Source: Massilia sp. W12 (lineage in GTDB: Bacteria > Pseudomonadota > Gammaproteobacteria > Burkholderiales > Burkholderiaceae_D). From it: 64,000 bases of DNA. Position numbers and translations under genes: made by a program. The notes beneath the pieces are model-generated. The model ran no database searches, was not told the DNA's origin, and saw only the letters and a program-made list of their open reading frames with translations. The DNA lies in assembly GCF_037300705.1 (NCBI RefSeq), contig NZ_CP147776.1, forward strand, positions 4,340,001 through 4,404,000, read 5' to 3'. Of the stretch, positions 21,601 to 31,083 are shown piece by piece. Every line of letters starts with the position of its first letter. The stretch's first letter is position 1.

Positions 21601-21874
21601 CGTCGAGCAAGACCAGGGCGATATCGGGGGTTTCGCGCAAGACTTCGAGCGCCTGGCGCCGGCTGTAGGCGCTCAATAGCTGCAGACGGCGGCCTTTGAA
21701 GCTGACATTATCCAGCGCAAAGCCGGTCATCAAGTGCACATCCGGTTCGTCATCGACAATCAGAATGCGCCAAGGCGGCAAGTCTGAACCCGGCGCCTGG
21801 CCCGGGCCTTCGGCATCATCGTCGATCAGCCACTCTTCTTCAGTGGCGGCATCGCTGGATGCGATTAAATCCAT
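18611..21874 (-). CDS. Hybrid sensor histidine kinase (REC-DUF3369-PAS-PAS-kinase-REC-REC-Hpt)
   Basis: This 1087-residue cytoplasmic kinase has an N-terminal receiver (ILIVDDEPDVHLMTG, LVLLDVVME), a DUF3369-like linker (LFTVVIASLRAYENLVQM), two PAS domains (SVAITDQYGDIIYANDKFCA and a second near residue 330) and the phospho-His in SNMSHEIRTPMNG. An ATPase domain (GTGLGLSICKRLVELMGGMI), a degenerate receiver (ILLVDGNEQERM, Asp site replaced by ILSSHTPDM), an intact receiver (LILLVDDNTVNQK, VLMDCQMPVMDG) and an Hpt domain (LAHEMTGAASNVGA) follow. ATG at 21874 follows AGGAG. No membrane segment is seen, so its input is probably phosphorylation or a cytoplasmic ligand. Confidence 0.93.
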   Translation of the reverse strand: MDLIASSDAATEEEWLIDDDAEGPGQAPGSDLPPWRILIVDDEPDVHLMTGFALDNVSFKGRRLQLLSAYSRRQALEVLRETPDIALVLLDVVMETDDAGLVLARQIREELDNHLVRVVLRTGQPGQAPEQRVIVDYDINDYKAKTELTKQKLFTVVIASLRAYENLVQMVHSQVALSESQSKVSNLTLALDQHSSVAITDQYGDIIYANDKFCAVSQYSHEELQGKNHRILKSGRQTPEFYAKLWQTIARGQVWQGEICNCAKDGSEYWMDTTIVPFLDASRQPYQYVAIHTDITERKKAQETVLKSEQRMRHLLEISPIAVAIKHLHDGRRVFVNQCFLDMFQGTMEQVLQADVACFYRNLADYEQAMREIELHGKVQNRELCMTTLEGKPFWVLASYSKIEYEGQTALMGWFYDITDLRDAKEAAEAANRAKSEFLSNMSHEIRTPMNGVIGMTDLLLDTQLESGQREYAQIIRDCARSLMTIVNDILDFSKIEAGKLDIEEIDMSLPKVIESSMEILAARAREKDLRLEMQLDPEIPAHLMGDPGRLRQIMINLIGNAVKFTKAGEIRVSVRLLKKKQERFLLRFEVKDSGIGMSDEVLARLFRPFTQADGSFSRKYGGTGLGLSICKRLVELMGGMIGVESKEGAGSLFWFELAMLPGKQDGGLDTRQLAQRRILLVDGNEQERMNLLQILQSWEMTVALARSGIEALQVLQSENNYELAILSSHTPDMKLRALVGALRAVAPKMALLVLDGGDAQSADDMHAPPAKVQLPLRQGQLFETIVQQLNPPKSSPPAQLSAPAPVPLPAPPPVVLKSGAATQERPLILLVDDNTVNQKLGAALLSKFGYRCDVAGNGREALEMLTVKKYALVLMDCQMPVMDGFEATTLLRASEQGTERHHIVVAMTANVIQGDRERCLACGMDDYLPKPIDPVVMEMTLARWLSNPKAVEEVRAEVREEAASAHTHPAPRMRQDQVLNLGRLQEICDDEKQAERELLQEFQRNSSALMDKIKAALSTMDLQQIEKLAHEMTGAASNVGAEQLETLSRSMNQAAQEADSEQCKAVLALLLLAHKRVMELVRKQIA

Positions 21875-22028
21875 ACTTGCTCCTTTGACTTGGCGCTTGA
21901 AAGCGCCCCCCATTGCTGTGTCCTGCCAAACGAAAGCATGTTGCATATCACGCCATCATAACCGAAGCGCGGCGCAAGTGCGCACAGTTGATGCGCGCCG
22001 CCAACGTTTGGATCAATGGCGGCAGTCG

Positions 22029-22056
22029 TAAAAAAACCGCCATCGCTGGCGGTTTC
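22029..22056 (-). terminator. Rho-independent terminator of the pyruvate dehydrogenase operon
   Basis: Read leftwards after the lpdA stop, the sequence forms AAACCGCC-AGCGAT-GGCGGTTT, an 8-bp stem with a 6-base loop, followed by a T-run. It lies about 20 bp beyond the lpdA stop codon. The remaining space to the hybrid kinase start at 21874 shows no further gene. Confidence 0.85.
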
Positions 22057-22074
22057 TTCAGCTTGCGGACAAGC

Positions 22075-23853
22075 TTAACGCTTGCGCGCCGGCGGTAAGT
22101 CGGTGCAGACGCCTTCAAACACTTCCGCCGCCATGCCGATCGACTCGCCCAGGGTCGGATGCGGGTGGATGGTTTTGCCGATGTCCACCGCGTCCGCGCC
22201 CATTTCAATCGCCAGCGCGATTTCGCCAATCATGTCGCCGGCGTGTGTGCCGACGATGCCGCCGCCGACGATGCGGTGGGTTTCGGCGTCAAACAAGAGC
22301 TTGGTGAAGCCTTCTTCGCGCCCATTGGCCACTGCGCGCCCGGAGGCGGCCCAGGGGAATAAGCCTTTTTCGACTTTGATCCCCTTGGCTTTGGCCTCGT
22401 CTTCGGTCAGGCCAACCCAGGCCACTTCCGGATCCGTATAGGCCACGGATGGAATCACGCGGGCATCAAAAAATGCTTTGTGACCGGCGGCGGCTTCGGC
22501 GGCGACATGCGCTTCATGCACCGCTTTATGCGCCAACATCGGTTGGCCGACAATGTCGCCGATGGCGAAAATATGCGGCTGGTTGGTGCGCATTTGCTGA
22601 TCCACCGGAATGAAGCCGCGCTCGCTCACCGCCACGCCGGCGGCTTCGGCGGCCAGCTTTTTGCCGTTGGGGCTGCGTCCGACCGCCACCAGCACCATGT
22701 CGTAGAGCTGAGGTTCGGGTGCGCTGCCGCCTTCCACGCCGGGCGCGAAGCTGACTTTAACGCCTTCCGGCAAGGCTTCCACCGCCACGGTTTTGGTCTT
22801 GAGCCAGATATTGTCGAAACGCTTTTCATTGAATTTTTGCCACACCCGCACCAGGTCGCGGTCAGCGCCTTGCATTAAACCGTCCATCATTTCCACCACG
22901 TCGATGCGCGCACCCAGGGTGGAATAAACGGTGGCCATTTCCAGGCCGATGATGCCGCCGCCGATCACCAGCATACGTTTCGGGGTGAAGCGCAGTTCGA
23001 GCGCGCCGGTGGAATCGACGATGCGCGGATCTTCCGGCACAAAGGGCAGTTTCACCACGGAGGAGCCGGCGGCGATGATGGCTTGTTTGAATTGAATCAC
23101 TTGTTGCGCACCATCCGCCGCCGTGACTTGCAGTTGGTGGCTGCCGACAAACTGGCCGACGCCGCGCACCACATTCACTTTGCGCGCGCGCGCCATGCCG
23201 GCTAAGCCGCCGGTCATTTTGACTATGACTTTTTCTTTCCAGCCGCGCAAGCCGTCCAGATCAATTTCCGGTTTGCCAAAGCGGATGCCATGCGCCGCCA
23301 TGGCCTGAGTTTCGTCGATCACCGCCGCCACATGCAGCAGGGCTTTAGAGGGAATGCAGCCGACGTTTAAACATACGCCGCCGAGTGTGCCGTAACGCTC
23401 GACCAGCACGGTTTGCATGCCCAGATCAGCCGCGCGGAAGGCGGCGGAATAGCCGCCGGGGCCGCCGCCCAAGACCAGCATGTCGCATTCGAGATCAATT
23501 TTGCCGCTGTAATTGCCGGCGGCGGGCGCAACGGCAGGGGCGGGGGTGGGCGCCGGAGCCGGAGCGGAGGCCGGAGCTGGCGCCGGCGCGGCTGCCGGCG
23601 CGGACGCGGCTGCGCCCTGCTCTTCCAGCAACAGCAGCAGACTGCCTTGCGATACTTTGTCGCCCAGCTTGACCTTGACTTCGCGCACCACGCCAGCGTG
23701 CGAAGAAGGAATTTCCATACTGGCTTTATCCGATTCGACGGTGATCAGCGATTGTTCCTGGCGGATCACATCGCCGGCTTTGACCATCACCTCGATCACT
23801 TCCACGCCTTTGAAATCGCCGATATCCGGCGTCAAGACTTCGATTATGCTCAT
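22075..23853 (-). CDS. lpdA: Dihydrolipoyl dehydrogenase (E3) with N-terminal lipoyl domain
   Basis: E3 reoxidises the dihydrolipoyl groups of the pyruvate dehydrogenase complex and passes electrons to NAD+. This 592-residue form carries an N-terminal lipoyl domain (Lys in [16 protein letters not shown]) and an Ala/Pro-rich linker, as in many betaproteobacteria. The flavoprotein core has [18 protein letters not shown], the redox disulfide in [16 protein letters not shown], an NAD site ([20 protein letters not shown]) and the C-terminal catalytic His in HPHPTLGES. Its ATG is 2 bp after the stop of the proteasome-homologue gene, implying co-translation. Confidence 0.96.
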   Translation of the reverse strand: MSIIEVLTPDIGDFKGVEVIEVMVKAGDVIRQEQSLITVESDKASMEIPSSHAGVVREVKVKLGDKVSQGSLLLLLEEQGAAASAPAAAPAPAPASAPAPAPTPAPAVAPAAGNYSGKIDLECDMLVLGGGPGGYSAAFRAADLGMQTVLVERYGTLGGVCLNVGCIPSKALLHVAAVIDETQAMAAHGIRFGKPEIDLDGLRGWKEKVIVKMTGGLAGMARARKVNVVRGVGQFVGSHQLQVTAADGAQQVIQFKQAIIAAGSSVVKLPFVPEDPRIVDSTGALELRFTPKRMLVIGGGIIGLEMATVYSTLGARIDVVEMMDGLMQGADRDLVRVWQKFNEKRFDNIWLKTKTVAVEALPEGVKVSFAPGVEGGSAPEPQLYDMVLVAVGRSPNGKKLAAEAAGVAVSERGFIPVDQQMRTNQPHIFAIGDIVGQPMLAHKAVHEAHVAAEAAAGHKAFFDARVIPSVAYTDPEVAWVGLTEDEAKAKGIKVEKGLFPWAASGRAVANGREEGFTKLLFDAETHRIVGGGIVGTHAGDMIGEIALAIEMGADAVDIGKTIHPHPTLGESIGMAAEVFEGVCTDLPPARKR

Positions 23854-23855
23854 CT

Positions 23856-24521
23856 TTACTCTTCTTTCGCTTCAGAAGCCGCGCCGGTTTCCGGCGCGGG
23901 TGGTGGATTGTTTGTCTGCGGCGCGGGCGGCGGGGCCGGTCGCCAATCGGGATTCCAGGGCAGCACATGGATGCGGCAGGGGCCGCCGCTGCTTTTATCG
24001 AATTCCGCACCTGCGGCGACGCCGATTTCGGCGATTTCGCGCGCGCTCAGATCGCGTTCATACACGGCATACATCGCGCCCAGGGCAAAGTTGCGGCCTG
24101 AGCCTATGCCCCAGAAGCGGTCAAAGGAAAACACTTCGCGGTAGGAATACACGCCGAAAATGCCGCCCGGGCTGGCGATCACAGCGGTGATTTGCGATGA
24201 CTCATAAGGATCATCTTCTTCCTCCTTGGTATTGAGGAAAAATTTATCCTTGAGCAATTCATGCGCCTGTGAAAAGGTGTTGAACACGCTGTCGCGGTCG
24301 TACAACTGGCATTTGCCTTCAGCTTCCATCTGACGCAACAGTTTTTTCATCACCGGAAAATGCGCCGCCGAGCCGGACAGGCCGACAAATGCCTGACCGA
24401 CCGGGAAAATTTTTTCATTTTCCTCGTAGCGGTGCGACAAGCGGGTATCGCCAAATGTCACCAGACTGTCTGACGCAATGGCGATTTCATTATTTTTTCT
24501 GACAACGACGCAAGTAGTCAT
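23856..24521 (-). CDS. Betaproteobacterial proteasome homologue (BPH), Ntn-hydrolase
   Basis: This 221-residue protein has the proteasome beta/HslV fold signatures. After Met removal the N-terminal nucleophile is Thr1 ([18 protein letters not shown]). Asp17 is conserved, an active-site Lys lies in ENEKIFPVG (residue 36), and [12 protein letters not shown] is the conserved loop. Sequence and length fit BPH, a family I know as a self-assembling double-ring peptidase-like complex of betaproteobacteria. The Pro/Ala-rich C-terminal tail of about 30 residues after [10 protein letters not shown] is extra. It lies between aceF and lpdA and ends 2 bp before lpdA. No HslU-type ATPase is nearby. Substrates are unknown. 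Confidence 0.82.
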   Translation of the reverse strand: MTTCVVVRKNNEIAIASDSLVTFGDTRLSHRYEENEKIFPVGQAFVGLSGSAAHFPVMKKLLRQMEAEGKCQLYDRDSVFNTFSQAHELLKDKFFLNTKEEEDDPYESSQITAVIASPGGIFGVYSYREVFSFDRFWGIGSGRNFALGAMYAVYERDLSAREIAEIGVAAGAEFDKSSGGPCRIHVLPWNPDWRPAPPPAPQTNNPPPAPETGAASEAKEE

Positions 24522-24540
24522 GCAAACCTCATTCTGTTGA

Positions 24541-24559
24541 CGCCCGCCGCCAGCGGGCG
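24541..24559. repeat. GC-rich hairpin between aceF and the BPH gene
   Basis: CGCCCGC and GCGGGCG flank a 5-base loop in the 63-bp gap between the aceF stop and the BPH start. No T-run follows on the coding strand, so full termination is unlikely. It may stabilise or process the mRNA and lower BPH and lpdA output relative to aceF. Confidence 0.5.
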
Positions 24560-24584
24560 GGCTGATGCGTCAGCTTACCTCAAC

Positions 24585-25910
24585 TCAGAGCAAGGTTCGG
24601 CGCATGTCCGCCAGCACTTCGGCCAGATACACGGCAAACCGTGCGCCCATCGCGCCGTCGATCACGCGGTGATCATAGGAGAGCGAGAGCGGCAGCATTA
24701 AGCGCGGCGCGAATTGCTTGCCGTCCCACACCGGTTTCATGGCAGAGCGCGAGAGGCCGAGAATCGCCACTTCCGGCGCATTCACGATAGGCGTGAAGGC
24801 GGTGCCGCCGATGCCGCCGAGCGAGGAAATAGTGAAGCTGGCGCCTTGCATATCGCCCGGTTTGAGTTTGCCATCGCGCGCGGCGGCGGACAGCTCCGCC
24901 ATTTCCTGAGCGATTTGCAGCAAGCCTTTTTGATCTGCTTGCTTGATCACCGGCACCACCAGGCCTTGCGGGGTATCGGCGGCAAAGCCGATGTTGTAAT
25001 AGCGCTTGAGGATTAAGTTTTCACCTTTTTCATCCAGCGAGGCATTGAAGGCCGGATATTTTTTGAGCGCCGCCACGCTGGCTTTGATGACAAAAGCCAG
25101 CATGGTCAGTTTCACGCCGGCCTTGGCCATGGCGGCGTTGGTTTGCTGACGGAATTCTTCCAGCTCGGTGATATCAGCGTCTTCAAATTGGGTGACATGC
25201 GGGATCATCACCCAGTTGCGATGCAGATTCGGGCCTGAAATTTTCTTGATGCGGGTCAAGGCTTGCAGCTCGGTTTCGCCGAATTTGGAGAAATCCAGCG
25301 ATGGCCAGGCCAGCACTTGCAAGCCGGGGCCGCCGGCGCCGGCCACTGCCGCCGGCGCGGCCACGCCGCCAGCCAGTGCGCGTTTGACAAAGCCTTGCAC
25401 GTCTTCCAGCACGATGCGGCCTTTCGGGCCGCTGCCTGCCACCAGGCGCAAGTCAACGCCCAGTTCACGCGCAAATTTGCGCACCGAAGGCGAGGCGTGC
25501 GGCAATTTGCCTGCGCTGCCGGCTTCCGCCTGCGCCACAGCTGGCGCGACAGCCGGCGCTGGCGCCGGGACAGGCGCCGGCGCGGGTGCTGCGGCCTGCG
25601 GGGCCGCCGGGGCCGGGGCTGGCGCTGCAGCAGCGGCCGGCGCAGACGCGGCGGCGGGGGCCGTCGCTGCGCCTTGCGCTTCCAGGCGCAGCAAGAGGCT
25701 GCCTTCGGATACTTTATCGCCCAGTTTGACCAGCACTTCGAGCACCTTGCCCGCATGCGAAGACGGGATTTCCATACTGGCCTTGTCCGATTCCACCGTC
25801 AGCAGCGATTGGTCCACCGCAATGGTATCGCCGGCTTTGACCATCACTTCGATCACTTCCACACTCTTGAAGTCGCCGATGTCCGGGACTTTCACTTCGA
25901 CCATACTCAT
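24585..25910 (-). CDS. aceF: Dihydrolipoamide acetyltransferase (E2) of pyruvate dehydrogenase
   Basis: E2 transfers the acetyl group from lipoyl to CoA and forms the complex core. The 441 residues hold one lipoyl domain (Lys in [16 protein letters not shown]), an Ala/Pro linker, a peripheral subunit-binding domain ([36 protein letters not shown]) and the acyltransferase domain with the active-site His in [15 protein letters not shown]. Only one lipoyl domain is present, against three in E. coli; the second lipoyl unit sits on E3 here. The start has GGAG five bases upstream. It follows aceE by 43 bp. Confidence 0.97.
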   Translation of the reverse strand: MSMVEVKVPDIGDFKSVEVIEVMVKAGDTIAVDQSLLTVESDKASMEIPSSHAGKVLEVLVKLGDKVSEGSLLLRLEAQGAATAPAAASAPAAAAAPAPAPAAPQAAAPAPAPVPAPAPAVAPAVAQAEAGSAGKLPHASPSVRKFARELGVDLRLVAGSGPKGRIVLEDVQGFVKRALAGGVAAPAAVAGAGGPGLQVLAWPSLDFSKFGETELQALTRIKKISGPNLHRNWVMIPHVTQFEDADITELEEFRQQTNAAMAKAGVKLTMLAFVIKASVAALKKYPAFNASLDEKGENLILKRYYNIGFAADTPQGLVVPVIKQADQKGLLQIAQEMAELSAAARDGKLKPGDMQGASFTISSLGGIGGTAFTPIVNAPEVAILGLSRSAMKPVWDGKQFAPRLMLPLSLSYDHRVIDGAMGARFAVYLAEVLADMRRTLL

Positions 25911-25953
25911 GTTGACTCCATATTCTGCGCGCGGCTGGCCGCCGCGCCTGATG

Positions 25954-28647
25954 TTATACGCTGACCGGGTTCGGCTTGTTCGGGTCGAGGCCGTATTTGG
26001 CCACCGCTTGCGCCACCACTGAGGGCGAGATGCTGCCTTCTTCCGCCAGGGTCTTCAAGGCGGCGACGGTGATGAAATAGCGGTTGACTTCAAAGAACTC
26101 GCGCAATTTTACCCGGCTGTCGGAGCGGCCAAAGCCATCCGTGCCCAGCACGCGGTAGCTGCGTCCCTTCGGCACATAGGCGCGGATCTGTTCGGCGAAT
26201 GCGCGCATATAGTCGGTGGTGGCGACAATCGGGCCGGCGCTTTCGGCCAGCAGCTGCGTCACATACGGCACGCGCGCTTCAGCGGTCGGATTCAACAGAT
26301 TCCAGCGCTCGCAGTCGTGGCCGTCGCGCGCCAGCAAGGTCAGGCTGGGCGCTGACCAGATATCGGCGGCAATGCCCCAATCGTTTTGCAGCAAGTCGGC
26401 GGCGGCAATCGATTCGCGCAAAATCGTGCCGCAACCGATCAACTGCACGCGCTGTTTGGCCTCGCCGCCGCGCTTGAGCAGATACATGCCTTTCAGGATG
26501 CCTTCTTCCTGGCCTGGAGTCAGGCCCGGGTGGGCATAATTTTCATTCATGATGGTGATGTAATAGAACACATCTTCCTGATTGCCGATCATGCGGCGCA
26601 GGCCGTCATGAATGATGACCGCCAATTCATGGCCGAAGCTGGGGTCATACGGAATGCAATTCGGAATCGTGGCCGCCATGATGTGGCTGTGGCCGTCTTC
26701 GTGTTGCAACCCTTCGCCGTTCAAGGTGGTGCGGCCAGCGGTGCCGCCCATCAGGAAGCCGCGTGCGCGCATATCGCCTGCGGCCCAGGCCAAATCGCCG
26801 ATGCGCTGCAGGCCGAACATCGAGTAGAAGGTGTAGAACGGCAGCATGATGCGGTTGTTGCTGGAGTAGGAGGTGGCCGCCGCAATCCAGGAACTCATGC
26901 CGCCCGCTTCATTAATGCCTTCTTGCAAAATCTGACCGGCCTTGTCTTCGCGGTAGTACATGACTTGATCGCGATCCACCGGCTCGTACAGCTGGCCTTG
27001 CTGATTGAAGATGCCGATTTGGCGGAACAGCCCTTCCATGCCGAAGGTGCGCGATTCGTCCACCAGAATCGGCACAATGCGCTGGCCTAAATGCGGATCG
27101 CGCAGGAGTGCGGTGATGATGCGCACATAGGCTTGGGTGGTGGAGATTTCACGCCCTTCTGCAGTTGGCTCCAGCACGTTTTGGAAAGCAGACAAAGGCG
27201 GCACCGGCAGCACTTCATCCGCTTTTGGCCGGCGTTGCGGCAGATAGCCGCCCAGCGCTTTGCGGCGCTCGTGCAGATATTGCATTTCCGGCGAATTCAG
27301 CGGCGGTTTGAAGAAGGGAATCTCGGCCAGTTTTTCGTCAGCAATCGGCAGTGCGAAGCGGTCGCGCATTTCGCGCACGGCGTCATCATCGAGCTTTTTG
27401 GTCTGGTGCGCGGTATTGCGCGCCTCGCCCGATTTGCCCATGCCAAACCCTTTTACGGTTTTGATCAAGAGCACGGTCGGCTGACCTTTGTGTTCCTGGG
27501 CGCGTTTGAAGGCGGCGTAAATCTTGTGCGGATCATTGCCGCCACGGGTTAAGCGGAAGATGTCATCATCCGACATATTCGCCACCATTTCGAGCAGCTT
27601 GGGATGTTTACCGAAGAAGTGTTCGCGCACGTAAGCGCCGTCACGCGCTTTGTAGAGCTGATATTCACCGTCCACGGTTTCCATCATGACGCGCTGCAAA
27701 ATGCCTTCTTTGTCTTTGGCCAGCAAGGTATCCCAGCCGGAACCCCAAATCACTTTCACCACATTCCAGCCGGCGCCACGGAAATCGGCTTCCAGTTCCT
27801 GGATGATTTTGCCATTGCCGCGCACCGGGCCATCCAGGCGCTGCAGATTGCAGTTGACCACCATCACCAGATTATCCAGACGTTCGCGGGCAGCCATGCC
27901 GATCGCGCCCATGGATTCCGGTTCATCCATTTCACCATCGCCGCAGAAGACCCAGACTTTGCGTTTTTCGGTGTCGGCGATGCCGCGCGCGTGCAGGTAT
28001 TTCAAAAAGCGCGCCTGATAAATCGCCATCAAGGGGCCTAAACCCATGGAAACGGTGGGGAATTGCCAAAATTCCGGCATCAACTTGGGATGCGGGTAGG
28101 AGGACAGGCCTTTGCCATCGACTTCACGGCGGAAATTCAAGAGTTGATCTTCGCTCAAGCGCCCTTCGAGGAAGGCGCGCGCATACACGCCGGGGGAGGA
28201 ATGGCCTTGCAGATAAATCAAGTCGCCGCCATGTTCTTCGGTCGGCGCGTGCCAGAAATGGTTAAAACCGATGCCCAGCATATTCGCCAGCGAGGCGAAA
28301 GATGAAATATGGCCGCCCAAATCGCCATCGACGCGGTTGGCCTTGACCACCATCGCCATGGCATTCCAGCGCATATACGAGCGCAGCCGCTCTTCATACT
28401 CCAGATTGCCGGGGCAATGCACTTCGAGGTGGGCCGGAATCGTGTTGACGTAGGCCGTGTTGGCGGAGAAAGGGATATGGGCGCCACGGCGGCGCGCCAG
28501 ATCAAGCATGCGCTCCATCAAGTAGTGGGCGCGTTCCGGGCCTTCATTGTCGATCACCGCTTCCAACGCATCCAGCCATTCTCTGGTTTCGACGGTATCG
28601 GGATCGTTCGCGGCCTGAGCCAGCAATTGATCGAGTTGAGCAGACAT
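25954..28647 (-). CDS. aceE: Pyruvate dehydrogenase E1 component (homodimeric)
   Basis: E1 decarboxylates pyruvate with thiamine diphosphate and loads acetyl onto lipoyl groups. The 897 residues match the homodimeric AceE type. The thiamine-diphosphate motif is [12 protein letters not shown], closing with [12 protein letters not shown]. Further conserved stretches are [20 protein letters not shown] and [18 protein letters not shown] at 28647 follows AGGAG; a longer in-frame reading from 28689 has no such site. It is the first gene of a leftward operon aceE-aceF-BPH-lpdA. Confidence 0.97.
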   Translation of the reverse strand: MSAQLDQLLAQAANDPDTVETREWLDALEAVIDNEGPERAHYLMERMLDLARRRGAHIPFSANTAYVNTIPAHLEVHCPGNLEYEERLRSYMRWNAMAMVVKANRVDGDLGGHISSFASLANMLGIGFNHFWHAPTEEHGGDLIYLQGHSSPGVYARAFLEGRLSEDQLLNFRREVDGKGLSSYPHPKLMPEFWQFPTVSMGLGPLMAIYQARFLKYLHARGIADTEKRKVWVFCGDGEMDEPESMGAIGMAARERLDNLVMVVNCNLQRLDGPVRGNGKIIQELEADFRGAGWNVVKVIWGSGWDTLLAKDKEGILQRVMMETVDGEYQLYKARDGAYVREHFFGKHPKLLEMVANMSDDDIFRLTRGGNDPHKIYAAFKRAQEHKGQPTVLLIKTVKGFGMGKSGEARNTAHQTKKLDDDAVREMRDRFALPIADEKLAEIPFFKPPLNSPEMQYLHERRKALGGYLPQRRPKADEVLPVPPLSAFQNVLEPTAEGREISTTQAYVRIITALLRDPHLGQRIVPILVDESRTFGMEGLFRQIGIFNQQGQLYEPVDRDQVMYYREDKAGQILQEGINEAGGMSSWIAAATSYSSNNRIMLPFYTFYSMFGLQRIGDLAWAAGDMRARGFLMGGTAGRTTLNGEGLQHEDGHSHIMAATIPNCIPYDPSFGHELAVIIHDGLRRMIGNQEDVFYYITIMNENYAHPGLTPGQEEGILKGMYLLKRGGEAKQRVQLIGCGTILRESIAAADLLQNDWGIAADIWSAPSLTLLARDGHDCERWNLLNPTAEARVPYVTQLLAESAGPIVATTDYMRAFAEQIRAYVPKGRSYRVLGTDGFGRSDSRVKLREFFEVNRYFITVAALKTLAEEGSISPSVVAQAVAKYGLDPNKPNPVSV

Positions 28648-28729
28648 ACTTGCAATCTCCTGGTTGAGTTTCCACAGTCCAACGCGCACCGCACAGGCGC
28701 ACGCCGGCCTTGCCGTTTTGATGGGTGAA

Positions 28730-28759
28730 ATTCTAACAGGATTCCTCTATATTTTCCAA
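28730..28759 (-). promoter_or_regulatory. Candidate promoter of the aceE operon
   Basis: On the minus strand TTGGAA (28754-28759) and TAGAAT (28730-28735) are separated by 18 bp. The -10 is preceded by TG, as in extended -10 promoters. It lies about 80 bp upstream of the aceE start in an AT-rich patch. No clear PdhR-type palindrome was recognised. Transcription start mapping would confirm it. Confidence 0.5.
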
Positions 28760-29040
28760 ATTACGATACGTTGTTTCATAATGTGGAATTTTATTGCGCA
28801 GCAGCAAGGGTTTTTCATTTGCCTGGCAGATGTAAACGATGCCGGCGGCGGGCTTGTGCTGGTTTGAATTTGTTGCGACACAGCAATATTTTGCTAATAG
28901 GAAAGCCAGGTACTGTTGCTAATCGAGGGTAAGTTTTTTGTTTTTACTTCCCTGGGGCGTAAATGATTGCAAATGAAACATATAATCAATTACGCCCAGC
29001 AAGGCGGAAATATCAGTAGCAACCAACCTTCAATGGAGAC
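28760..29040. other. AT-rich divergent intergenic region
   Basis: Together with the aceE leader this gap is 393 bp and more AT-rich than its surroundings. It serves divergent genes. TATAAT at 28981-28986 could be the -10 of the RCC1-repeat gene, but no convincing -35 lies 16-18 bp upstream. No coding sequence or RNA gene is seen. Confidence 0.4.
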
Positions 29041-30450
29041 ATGATGATGAGTCGGATAACTGCAGCAATACTGGTGATTTCGGGAATAGCGCTGACGCCG
29101 CAAACTGCGAGCGCAGCACAGGCGACGATGCTCGGCGCAGGACATGTAAATTCCTGCGCACTGACAACAGCCGGCGGCGTACTGTGCTGGGGAGCAAATA
29201 CTTATGGGCAACTGGGTGACGGCTCCAGAACCGACAGCAATGTGCCGGTTGCGGTGACAGGCTTGAGCAGCAACGTAAGCAGTATTGCAACGGGTCTGTA
29301 CCATAGTTGCGCCTTACTCAATAATGGCGCCGTGCAATGCTGGGGGTATAACGGCGTAGGACAAATGGGTATTGGCAAGGTTTCCGATTACAGCCCGCCT
29401 GTGCAAGTCTCCAATCTGAGCGGCGTCGTAGCGATCGGTGTCGGCATGTATCATAGCTGCGCAGTGCTGGCCACCGGCCAAGTGAAGTGCTGGGGCAATG
29501 GCAGCGACGGACAATTGGGCAACGGCGGCGGCGGAAGCCTGATACCGGTTGACGTCTTGGGCGTGAGCGGAGCGAAATCGCTCGCACTTGGCAGCAACCA
29601 TACTTGTGCAGCACTCAGTAACCGGAAGGTGCAGTGCTGGGGCAATAACCAATATGGCCAACTGGGCAATGGCACAACGACCGGCAGCAGAACCCGGGTC
29701 GATGTCACCGGCTTGACCGATGCCACCGCGATCACTGCGGGGCTGTTTCACACTTGCGTCAGAACAAGCGCCGGCACAGCCAAGTGTTGGGGGATGAACA
29801 GCTCAGGCCAGCTCGGCAATGGCGCCACTACCAATGCAACAAGCCCTGTTGCGGTCACCGGCTTGAGCGGCGTTACACAAATTCACTCATCGTCCTACGC
29901 TGCAGCTACCTGCGCCGTGGCCAGCGGCGGCGCAAAATGCTGGGGTGCAAACGACAACTACCAGCTTGGCAATGGAAACAATGTCAACCAAGCGCTACCA
30001 TCTGCGGTGACAGGGCTGGCTGGCGCAGCCAGTGCAATTGCAATTGGCACAAACCACGCCTGCGCCATTGTCAAGGGCGGGGTACAGTGCTGGGGCAACA
30101 ATACTTACGGCCAACATGGCGCTGGCAACTTGATCACGCCGCCATTCCCGCAAAATACGGTTAATTTGTTCGGCAGCGCCCCCGCCGTCACCCCGCAAGC
30201 CATCAGCCCGGTCACGTCCAATACACCGGTGTATACCTGGAAAGCCGTACCCGGTGCAACCTCCTACAATCTGCGTATCAATGGCATGATCACCAACTAC
30301 ACTGCAGCGCAAGCCAACTGCCCGGACGGGGTCGGCCTGTGCACCCGAACCGATGCCACACTGGCGCCAGGCTCTCATTCATGGCAAGTGCAGCCGGTCA
30401 ACAGCTACGGCAACGGTAACTGGAGCGCCTTGCTTCAATTCACCTTGTGA
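29041..30450 (+). CDS. Secreted RCC1-repeat (beta-propeller) protein
   Basis: This 469-residue protein has a signal peptide (ITAAILVISGIALTPQTASA, cleavage after the Ala). Seven RCC1-type repeats follow, each with the pattern C-x(8-10)-CWG-x-N-x3-GQLG, for example SCALTTAGGVLCWGANTYGQ and TCAALSNRKVQCWGNNQYGQ. They should form a seven-bladed propeller, and the paired cysteines suggest one disulfide per blade after export. A C-terminal FN3-like segment (TPVYTWKAVPGATSYNLRIN) ends the protein. GGAG fits the second or third of three consecutive ATGs, so the true start may be 29044 or 29047. Function unknown; such propellers often bind proteins or surfaces. Confidence 0.85.
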   Translation: MMMSRITAAILVISGIALTPQTASAAQATMLGAGHVNSCALTTAGGVLCWGANTYGQLGDGSRTDSNVPVAVTGLSSNVSSIATGLYHSCALLNNGAVQCWGYNGVGQMGIGKVSDYSPPVQVSNLSGVVAIGVGMYHSCAVLATGQVKCWGNGSDGQLGNGGGGSLIPVDVLGVSGAKSLALGSNHTCAALSNRKVQCWGNNQYGQLGNGTTTGSRTRVDVTGLTDATAITAGLFHTCVRTSAGTAKCWGMNSSGQLGNGATTNATSPVAVTGLSGVTQIHSSSYAAATCAVASGGAKCWGANDNYQLGNGNNVNQALPSAVTGLAGAASAIAIGTNHACAIVKGGVQCWGNNTYGQHGAGNLITPPFPQNTVNLFGSAPAVTPQAISPVTSNTPVYTWKAVPGATSYNLRINGMITNYTAAQANCPDGVGLCTRTDATLAPGSHSWQVQPVNSYGNGNWSALLQFTL

Positions 30451-30479
30451 CGCAAATCCGAAATACTCCCGGCTGTATC

Positions 30480-30509
30480 GTCGCGCACTCTGAGCAATGA
30501 GTGCGCGAC
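30480..30509. repeat. Perfect 11-bp stem-loop after the RCC1 gene
   Basis: GTCGCGCACTC and GAGTGCGCGAC (30480-30490, 30499-30509) flank an 8-base loop, 30 bp after the RCC1 gene stop. There is no T-run, so it is at best a weak or Rho-assisted terminator. It abuts the miniature element that starts at 30514. Confidence 0.55.
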
Positions 30510-30513
30510 TCAG

Positions 30514-30757
30514 CGGATCAATGGGGTCAGACTGCGGATCAATGGGGTCAGACTGGATTGATTTTTCAAGCCGCTCCCGCCACATTCGCTGGGCGGGGTC
30601 GTTGTTTCTTATCGAAAATGCCATTTCCGCAGCTGCACAGCACATCATTCTTAACGTCTTGACTTATCAGCATGCCCCCCCCGGGCTTTGCATGGTGCTC
30701 TGCATGGCACAATGTATAAGCGAACAATGCAAATCAATCGAGTCTGACCACATTGAT
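30514..30757. mobile_element. Miniature inverted-repeat element, copy 1
   Basis: The core element runs 30538-30757 (220 bp). Its ends are 27-bp inverted repeats with two mismatches: the left begins ATCAATGGGGTCAGACT and ends GGATTGATTT, and the right is its complement at 30731-30757. The outer left end is duplicated as a 21-bp tandem unit (30514-30534 and 30535-30555). The interior is nearly identical to copy 2 (33304-33518) and has no convincing ORF. The GGGGTCAGACT-type end recalls sequences I have seen near REP-associated tyrosine transposases, but no transposase is in the window. Confidence 0.8.
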
Positions 30758-31083
30758 CTTGATCGATCTCCATTGATCTGCGGAACAGCAAGGATTCATC
30801 CAACGCCAACCCGCATGCGCTTCTTGCTTTTTCTGCGCTGGACACAGAAAACCTGCATAGCCCCGGCAATATCTTGTCCAGCTTGCGCCAACCTCCGGGT
30901 CTTTGCGGCAGATGCGGTTTTGCCTGCGCCGGGTCGTGATCCAGTAAGTGAAAATATTGTCCCCAGGCGAAGGCCCAGCCGGGAGCGCGTGTTAGACTTC
31001 TTTCGACTGAGCAAATCCCCGGCGGCAAGCCGGGGGCGCAGGGCTGCTTTCAATCCGCCTGACATTGACGCCGGAGCACGCCG
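30758..31083. other. Non-coding gap upstream of the DUF4157 gene
   Basis: This 326-bp stretch lies between the miniature element and the DUF4157 start. It begins with decayed repeats of ATTGAT and CCATTGATCTG, consistent with an element edge. Short overlapping reading frames on both strands show no recognisable protein. No clear promoter was found; GGAG lies seven bases before the downstream ATG. Confidence 0.5.
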
